DNA of 11,586 nt from an uncultured Clostridia bacterium. Its GTDB lineage: Bacteria; Bacillota; Clostridia; Oscillospirales; Ruminococcaceae. Location of the stretch: positions 1 to 11,586 of the forward strand of contig CAMNVW010000026.1 of assembly GCA_946563605.1 (NCBI GenBank). Reading direction: 5' to 3'. Below, in pieces: positions 7,987-11,586 of this stretch. Each line of letters begins with the position of its first letter. The stretch's first letter is position 1. The notes below the pieces were generated by a model. It was not told the origin of the DNA, did no database searches, and saw nothing but the letters and a program-made list of their open reading frames with translations. Made by a program: the position numbers and the translations under genes.

Positions 7987-8036
7987 TTTGCACAAGCAGG
8001 GAAGAAATTGGAGCCTCAAAAGAAAAAATGTGCAAA
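7987..8036. repeat. 8-nt inverted repeat between divergent promoters
   Basis: TTTGCACA (7987-7994) and its exact complement TGTGCAAA (8029-8036) are centred 42 bp apart, close to four helical turns, in the space between the mtnN and F420-ligase-like promoters. A third copy, TTTGCACA, lies at 9748-9755 just after the promoter of the secreted-protein gene. This layout suits paired half-sites for a DNA-binding regulator, but no regulator is seen and chance is possible. Confidence 0.3.
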
Positions 8037-8063
8037 GAGTTCGCAAAAGTTTTTTATATTTAT

Positions 8064-8092
8064 TTTACTTATCAGGAAATCTCTGTTATAAT
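8064..8092 (+). promoter_or_regulatory. Promoter of the F420-ligase-like gene
   Basis: The -35 TTTACT (8064-8069), a 17-bp spacer and a consensus -10 TATAAT (8087-8092) with upstream TGT make an extended -10. Initiation is predicted near 8099, about 210 nt before the start codon at 8309, so the transcript carries a long leader. Confidence 0.78.
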
Positions 8093-8098
8093 AAACAT

Positions 8099-8308
8099 AT
8101 CCAGCGAAGGCAAGCAATTTTCCAGTGTCTTAAAACGTCTTTGCGAAAAGACTTTATGTAAAAAAGAGATCGAGTGTGAAAGACGATATTGCAATGTTGT
8201 TTTTCACATGGCTGTTTGTGTCGGAGCGTCACAAACAAGTCCCAACGGCGGTGCGGATTTTGAGGTTTGTACCTTGCCGTAAAAAAACGCTCTGGAATGG
8301 AGATTATT
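8099..8308 (+). promoter_or_regulatory. Structured 5' leader with possible pseudoknot, class unknown
   Basis: The leader contains four consecutive pairing elements. (a) GTCTTT 8137-8142 with AAAGAC 8147-8152, closed by a GCGA (GNRA) tetraloop. (b) A 16-pair uninterrupted hairpin, 8174-8189 with 8194-8209, loop TGCA, with four G-U pairs. (c) GTTTGTG 8214-8220 with CACAAAC 8230-8236, enclosing a 9-nt loop. (d) ACGGC 8245-8249 with GCCGT 8276-8280, enclosing AGGT/ACCT (8263-8266/8271-8274). All nine loop bases of (c), 8221-8229, can pair with ACGCTCTGG at 8287-8295 (seven Watson-Crick and two wobble pairs), which ends three nt before the Shine-Dalgarno GGAG (8299-8302). That would make a pseudoknot able to affect ribosome access. 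There is no T run, so the leader is not an attenuator of the terminator type. It does not match a riboswitch class I can recall. Confidence 0.5.
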
Positions 8309-9499
8309 ATGGAAAGACTGGTAGGTACTGTATCCAGGGGCGTGCGCGCTCCAATCATCCGCGAGGGTGACGATCTTGCACAGATCGTGGTAGATTCTGT
8401 TGTAGCGGCAGGCAAAAGCGAAGGCTTTGCGTTTCAGGATAAGGACGTAGTTGCGGTGACAGAGGCAGTGGTTGCCCGCGCACAGGGCAACTATGCGCAC
8501 ATCGATGATATTGCGGCAGATGTAAAGGCAAAGCTCGGCGGGGAAACCATCGGCGTTATCTTCCCAATTTTGAGCAGAAACCGTTTCTCGGTCTGCCTCA
8601 AGGGAATTGCAAGAGGTGCGAAGAAAGTTGTTTTGATGCTCAGCTTTCCGGCGGACGAAGTGGGAAACCACCTCATCGACGAGGAATTGCTGGACGAAAA
8701 GGGCGTCAATCCATGGAGCGACGTGCTGACCGAAGAAAAATATCGTGAACTGTTTGGACGAGTTCTGCACCCGTTCACCGGCGTCGATTATATCGAATTT
8801 TACTCTGAGCTTATCCGTGAAAACGGTGCAGAGGTAGAAATCGTTCTTTCCAACAATCCAAAGACCATCCTCAACTACACCGACAAGGTTCTCTGCTGTG
8901 ATATTCATACCCGCAACAGAACAAAGCGCATCCTGAAAAATGCAGGCGCTTCCATCGTGCTCGGTCTGGATGATATCCTGACCGAATCGGTAAACGGCAG
9001 CGGCTTTAATCCAAACTACGGTCTGCTGGGTTCCAACAAAGCAACCGAAGAAACTGTCAAGCTGTTCCCGAAGGACTGCGACCAGTTTGTAGCAAAGGTA
9101 GCGGCAATGTTCAAAGAACAGACCGGCAAGAACATCGAGGTTATGGTGTACGGCGATGGTGCGTTCAAAGATCCTGTCGGCAAGATCTGGGAGCTTGCGG
9201 ATCCGGTCGTTTCTCCGGCATATACCCCAGGTTTGGAGGGAACACCGAACGAAGTGAAGCTTAAATACTTGGCGGACAATAACTTTGCTGACCTCAAGGG
9301 CGACGAACTCAAGGATGCAATTTCTGATTACATTCGTAATAAAGATGCAGACCTGAAAGGTCAGATGGTTTCGCAGGGTACAACCCCAAGAAGACTGACC
9401 GATTTGATTGGTTCGCTTGCTGACCTGACCTCCGGCTCCGGCGACAAGGGTACACCGATCATTTTGATTCAGGGTTATTTTGATAACTATACAAAATAA
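8309..9499 (+). CDS. Coenzyme F420-0:L-glutamate ligase-like protein
   Basis: This 396-residue cytoplasmic protein belongs to the CofE/F420 ligase fold family. Recognisable segments are VGTVSRGVRAPIIREGDDLA at 5-24, FQDKDVVAVTEAVVARAQGNY at 42-62, the phosphate-binding-like region IGVIFPILSRNRFSVCLKGIARG at 81-103, and VYGDGAFKDPVGKIWELADP at 280-299. Genuine CofE adds glutamates to coenzyme F420-0 using GTP, but characterised CofE proteins are near 250 residues, and most Clostridia lack the rest of the F420 pathway. The activity here may therefore differ, for instance another GTP-dependent amide ligation. The frame is open from 8267, but the ATG at 8309 is chosen because GGAG (8299-8302) lies six nt before it and the family N-terminus begins there; the ATG at 8297 overlaps the ribosome site. 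It is a single-gene transcript with a long folded leader and a terminator. Confidence 0.82.
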   Translation: MERLVGTVSRGVRAPIIREGDDLAQIVVDSVVAAGKSEGFAFQDKDVVAVTEAVVARAQGNYAHIDDIAADVKAKLGGETIGVIFPILSRNRFSVCLKGIARGAKKVVLMLSFPADEVGNHLIDEELLDEKGVNPWSDVLTEEKYRELFGRVLHPFTGVDYIEFYSELIRENGAEVEIVLSNNPKTILNYTDKVLCCDIHTRNRTKRILKNAGASIVLGLDDILTESVNGSGFNPNYGLLGSNKATEETVKLFPKDCDQFVAKVAAMFKEQTGKNIEVMVYGDGAFKDPVGKIWELADPVVSPAYTPGLEGTPNEVKLKYLADNNFADLKGDELKDAISDYIRNKDADLKGQMVSQGTTPRRLTDLIGSLADLTSGSGDKGTPIILIQGYFDNYTK

Positions 9500-9520
9500 T
9501 AGAACGGTAAAGCAATCGGT

Positions 9521-9556
9521 AAAAAGGCTGAGGGAAATTTTCCTTCAGCCTTTTTT
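9521..9556 (+). terminator. Intrinsic terminator of the F420-ligase-like gene
   Basis: A 16-pair stem, 9521-9536 with 9540-9555 (one G-U), has a GGCTGA/TCAGCC core, a loop at 9537-9539 and a six-T run at 9551-9556. It starts 22 nt after the stop codon. Confidence 0.93.
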
Positions 9557-9709
9557 CTGTCGAACAATATCAGAAAGCATCAGAGAAAGGAAAAAGTGAT
9601 GGACGGTTCTGGGCGACTTGTAGGGAAAAGGGGAAATTTATCAGACGGAATCAGACTGCTTTTGGGGGAAGGCTGCCCTGAAAACGGCTTATTTGCGTAA
9701 AAAAGTGGG
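9557..9709. other. Intergenic stretch, no confident element
   Basis: A 33-codon ORF (9599-9700) is preceded by AAAGG at 9586-9590, but it lies downstream of a strong terminator, has no promoter of its own and resembles no family I know. I do not call it a gene. Nothing else is seen. Confidence 0.5.
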
Positions 9710-9738
9710 TTGAAGCGCAAGAAAAATTGTAGTATACT
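9710..9738 (+). promoter_or_regulatory. Promoter of the secreted-protein gene
   Basis: The -35 TTGAAG (9710-9715), a 17-bp spacer and the -10 TATACT (9733-9738) predict initiation near 9745, giving a leader of about 60 nt before the GTG start at 9806. The TTTGCACA motif (9748-9755) falls immediately after the predicted start site. Confidence 0.72.
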
Positions 9739-9805
9739 ATAAAAAACTTTGCACAATGTCCATCAATCTCTCAAGCAAAACAAAAAAGAGAAAGGGAGTT
9801 TTATT

Positions 9806-10579
9806 GTGAATCAAAAATTATTGTCATTTTTGATGGCGGTGATTATGGTACTTAGTGTTTCGATGACCGCCTTTGCGGATGGTGAACAAACCACCCGTGA
9901 TGTTAATTCCGAGAATACACAGCTTTCCAGAAAAGTGATAGCCAAAGCCTCCAAGACCGACACCGAGACATCCGATGAAACAGCCGAAGAGGATTCTGCC
10001 GAGAAAGCGCCGAAAGCGAGCAACAAGGCTTCGGTTTATACCGAAACCATCAAACGCATCTATGGCAGTTTCGACTATCCGAAAAATGCCTCTGCCCAAA
10101 GGGTGGATCGGATGGCATATGATATTGTCTTAGGCGAGCAGGACAGCGAGGATGCAATCTATCTGCGTGTACGCGCGTTTGACCACAGCACAGTACTTGA
10201 CGAGGAGATTGTGGATGAAAACGGCTTGCTGTACGGGATGTACACCGGCTTTTTGTCGATTGTGTCGCTGGGAAAATCTACTGCGGAAATTTCCAGGGGC
10301 ATCAACAGCCAAAACATCCGCCGCGAGGTGGTGTCGATGTTCAACAAGGTTCTGCTGGATACACAGATTGGCAAAGCAGTAAGCTATTCCAACAATGATG
10401 AGATGAAAGCAATTCAGATGACCTATTCCGACGGAGAGCTGGCGGAAAACTGCGTGATTCTTCACGGCAAGGACTACGACTATGTGCTGTTTGGTACGGC
10501 ACTTGACAAAAACGCAAACGCTTTAAATAAATTGACCGATGTGGTTGCAGCCAGCCTTGTCGAAAAAACAAAAGGATAA
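9806..10579 (+). CDS. Secreted protein of unknown function with signal peptide
   Basis: This 257-residue protein is exported by the Sec pathway. Its N-terminus has a lysine, a hydrophobic core (LLSFLMAVIMVLSVSM) and a likely signal peptidase I site after Ala-Phe-Ala, before Asp-Gly-Glu. There is no lipobox cysteine, sortase signal or later membrane helix, so it is probably released. Residues 26-85 are a Thr/Ser/Glu/Lys/Ala-rich, probably disordered linker. The rest (about 86-257) looks like one folded domain with mixed strands and helices, and I recognise no family. The GTG at 9806 is chosen over the ATG at 9749 because GGGAG (9794-9798) lies seven nt before it and translation then begins directly at the signal peptide; the ATG at 9749 is almost at the predicted transcript start and has no ribosome site. 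The mature domain contains no cysteine. The GNAT gene follows 77 nt downstream. Confidence 0.85.
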   Translation: MNQKLLSFLMAVIMVLSVSMTAFADGEQTTRDVNSENTQLSRKVIAKASKTDTETSDETAEEDSAEKAPKASNKASVYTETIKRIYGSFDYPKNASAQRVDRMAYDIVLGEQDSEDAIYLRVRAFDHSTVLDEEIVDENGLLYGMYTGFLSIVSLGKSTAEISRGINSQNIRREVVSMFNKVLLDTQIGKAVSYSNNDEMKAIQMTYSDGELAENCVILHGKDYDYVLFGTALDKNANALNKLTDVVAASLVEKTKG

Positions 10580-10597
10580 ATTGGGAAGAGGGGATAT

Positions 10598-10628
10598 TTC
10601 CAGAGCAATTTTTTTAGTTACTCTGGAA
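10598..10628 (+). repeat. Hairpin between the secreted-protein gene and the GNAT gene
   Basis: TTCCAGAG (10598-10605) pairs perfectly with CTCTGGAA (10621-10628) around a 15-nt loop that itself contains seven T. No T run follows the 3' arm, so it does not look like a normal terminator. It may be an mRNA processing or stability element within a two-gene transcript. Confidence 0.4.
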
Positions 10629-10656
10629 TTGTTATAAGGAAAGGGGAAATAGGAAG

Positions 10657-11202
10657 ATGAAAACGTTGGAAACAGACAGGTTAATTCTGCGCGCATTTAC
10701 GATGGAGGATCTCAACGATTTTTATGAATACTGCAAAGACCCAGATACCGGCATCCACGCAGGGTGGAAGCCGCATGAGAGCATCGACGAAAGCAGGATG
10801 ATTCTTGAAAGCTTTATCAAAGAAGATGAATGTTGGGCGATCTGCGATAAAAAGAGCGGCAAGGTTATCGGCAGTCTGGGGCTGCACGAAGACAAAAAAC
10901 GGGGGCGTTCGATGGACGAATGCCGCATGATGGGATATGTTTTGTCTAAAATCTATTGGGGCAATGGCTTTATGACCGAAGCGGTCAAAGAGGTTATCCG
11001 TTATGCCTTTGAGGAGATGGGACTTCAGCTGCTGGCTATCAACCATTTCAGCTATAATCAGCGCAGCAACAGAGTCATCGAAAAAGCAGGCTTTACCTAT
11101 GAGGGAACGCTGCGCCAGTGCTTTGTCCGTTACGATGGCGCGTTGTTGGACGATGCGTGCTATTCGATGACAAGGGAAGAATACCTGCAAAACAAGCGGT
11201 AA
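10657..11202 (+). CDS. GNAT-family N-acetyltransferase (RimJ/RimL-like)
   Basis: This 181-residue protein transfers an acetyl group from acetyl-CoA to an amine; the acceptor is unknown. The N-terminus ETDRLILRAFTMEDL is the classic start of the RimJ/RimL subgroup (Acetyltransf_3). The central strand KSGKVIGSLGLH leads to GYVLSKIYWGNGFMTEAV, the acetyl-CoA pyrophosphate loop (WGNGFMTEA), followed by VIRYAFEEMGLQLLAI and then NQRSNRVIEKAGFTYEGTLRQ, the usual motif B helix and late strand. Family members include ribosomal-protein N-terminal acetyltransferases and drug or amino-acid acetyltransferases. A purine-rich tract, AAGGGGAAA (10641-10649), precedes the ATG by about seven nt. No separate strong promoter is seen, so it may be read with the secreted-protein gene upstream. 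Confidence 0.93.
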   Translation: MKTLETDRLILRAFTMEDLNDFYEYCKDPDTGIHAGWKPHESIDESRMILESFIKEDECWAICDKKSGKVIGSLGLHEDKKRGRSMDECRMMGYVLSKIYWGNGFMTEAVKEVIRYAFEEMGLQLLAINHFSYNQRSNRVIEKAGFTYEGTLRQCFVRYDGALLDDACYSMTREEYLQNKR

Positions 11203-11212
11203 ACAGAAGAGA

Positions 11213-11244
11213 ATAGGAAAATGAAAACATTGAAAAGAAAGAGG
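11213..11244 (+). repeat. Degenerate copy of the GNAT gene start
   Basis: These 32 bases match 10649-10680, the ribosome-site tail, ATG and first eight codons of the GNAT gene, at 26 of 32 positions without gaps. A further CTGCGCG match follows at about 11258, with an eight-base offset. The copied ATG (11221) opens a frame of only ten codons. It may be the remnant of a duplicated, decayed GNAT gene, or a chance similarity in purine-rich sequence. Confidence 0.3.
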
Positions 11245-11300
11245 ACGGTATAGGACAGCTGCGCGGTTTGCTGTAAAATAAGCATCCCAAAAGGGAAACA

Positions 11301-11338
11301 AAAAAGAGCGATTGTATCAAAATACAATCGCTCTTTTT
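11301..11338. terminator. Bidirectional terminator between convergent genes
   Basis: A perfect 17-bp stem, 11301-11317 with 11322-11338, has a CAAA loop, flanked by A5 and T5. It serves the GNAT gene on the plus strand (about 100 nt after its stop) and the minus-strand gene ending at 11348. Confidence 0.93.
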
Positions 11339-11347
11339 GATGTGGTT

Positions 11348-11586
11348 TTAATTTAGAAAAGACAGTATCGCTTGGTGGATGGCTTTCTCGTTTTGCGGCT
11401 CCTGAAGCTGAAGTCTGCCGCAGCACAGTTCCTTGCTGCCGCCGCCTTTTCCATTTAAGGTTTTGACCAGGTGCTGGTTCAGCGCGCGCAGGTCGGTGTG
11501 TGCGTATTTGGAACAGCACAGCGCGTTGGAGTTAACGCCGTTTTGCTCGCTGAACAGCGCGCCGATGATGTTTTCGTATTGGCTGA
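11348..11586 (-). CDS. Probable alanyl-tRNA editing protein (DHHA1 domain), C-terminal end
   Basis: An open minus-strand frame enters from the right edge and ends at a TAA at 11350-11348. The last 78 residues are visible. They include LRALNQHLVKTLNGKGGGSK, which resembles the GG-K/R-GGG loop of the DHHA1 domain at the C-terminus of alanyl-tRNA synthetase and of free-standing AlaX-type editing proteins that hydrolyse mischarged Ser- or Gly-tRNA(Ala). A final helix (NEKAIHQAILSFL) fits the domain end. After the glycine loop the usual P-x-x-A-Q-G is replaced by KELCCGRLQ, so this member is divergent. It could also be the end of a full alanyl-tRNA synthetase; the missing N-terminal part would decide. 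It is closed by the terminator at 11301-11338, nine nt downstream. Confidence 0.6.
   Translation of the reverse strand, partial: SQYENIIGALFSEQNGVNSNALCCSKYAHTDLRALNQHLVKTLNGKGGGSKELCCGRLQLQEPQNEKAIHQAILSFLN

Noticed and set aside
8176..8370. 64-codon GTG-started ORF in the leader, overlapping the start of the F420-ligase-like gene
   Set aside because: It has a weak ribosome site, no similarity, and runs through the hairpins and the start of a real gene. A leader-peptide role cannot be excluded but is not supported.
9599..9700. 33-codon ORF after the F420-ligase-like gene terminator
   Set aside because: It has a passable ribosome site but no promoter and no recognisable product.
1..11586. 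Search for a defence system, mobile element, CRISPR array or toxin-antitoxin pair
   Set aside because: No transposase, integrase, nuclease, direct-repeat array or small paired ORFs were seen. The gene content is core metabolism and secretion.

Overview
The window looks like chromosomal core sequence from a low- to mid-G+C Gram-positive anaerobe, most likely class Clostridia (Oscillospirales-like). The evidence is a class III (Bacillota-type) fructose-1,6-bisphosphatase, strong Shine-Dalgarno sites, sigma-A-type promoters with extended -10 elements, A/T-flanked intrinsic terminators, a CofE-like protein of the roughly 400-residue form I associate with gut Clostridia, and a C_GCAxxG_C_C-family protein. 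The family or genus is inference. I see no phage, transposon, CRISPR, tRNA or rRNA genes.

Layout: (1) 1-2652, secA, cut off at its 5' end by the window edge. (2) 2833-4731, fbp, closed by a perfect 20-bp terminator hairpin. (3) 5201-6657, a two-gene operon with its own promoter: a cysteine-rich C_GCAxxG_C_C protein and a ten-helix TDT/TehA-SLAC1-type membrane protein. (4) 6705-7885, minus strand, an mtnN-luxS operon meeting operon 3 at a shared bidirectional terminator. (5) 7886-8308, a divergent control region with one promoter each way, an 8-nt inverted repeat between them, and a roughly 210-nt folded leader for the next gene. (6) 8309-9499, a coenzyme F420-0:L-glutamate ligase-like gene with its own terminator. 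(7) 9806-10579, a secreted protein of unknown function starting at GTG. (8) 10657-11202, a GNAT acetyltransferase. (9) 11348-11586, minus strand, the C-terminal end of a probable alanyl-tRNA editing (DHHA1) protein, facing the GNAT gene across a 17-bp bidirectional terminator.

How the genes work together: mtnN and luxS form one pathway. MtnN removes adenine from S-adenosylhomocysteine, and LuxS splits the resulting S-ribosylhomocysteine into homocysteine and the AI-2 precursor DPD. SecA (protein export) and Fbp (gluconeogenesis) are housekeeping. The redox-protein/transporter pair is probably co-expressed, but its substrate is unknown.

The most unusual signal is the leader before the F420-ligase-like gene (about 8099-8308). 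It holds a 16-bp hairpin and a second hairpin whose whole 9-nt loop can pair with the segment just upstream of the ribosome binding site, a pseudoknot layout typical of translational riboswitches or protein-binding leaders. I do not recognise it as a known class. This was worked out by eye and has not been folded or searched.
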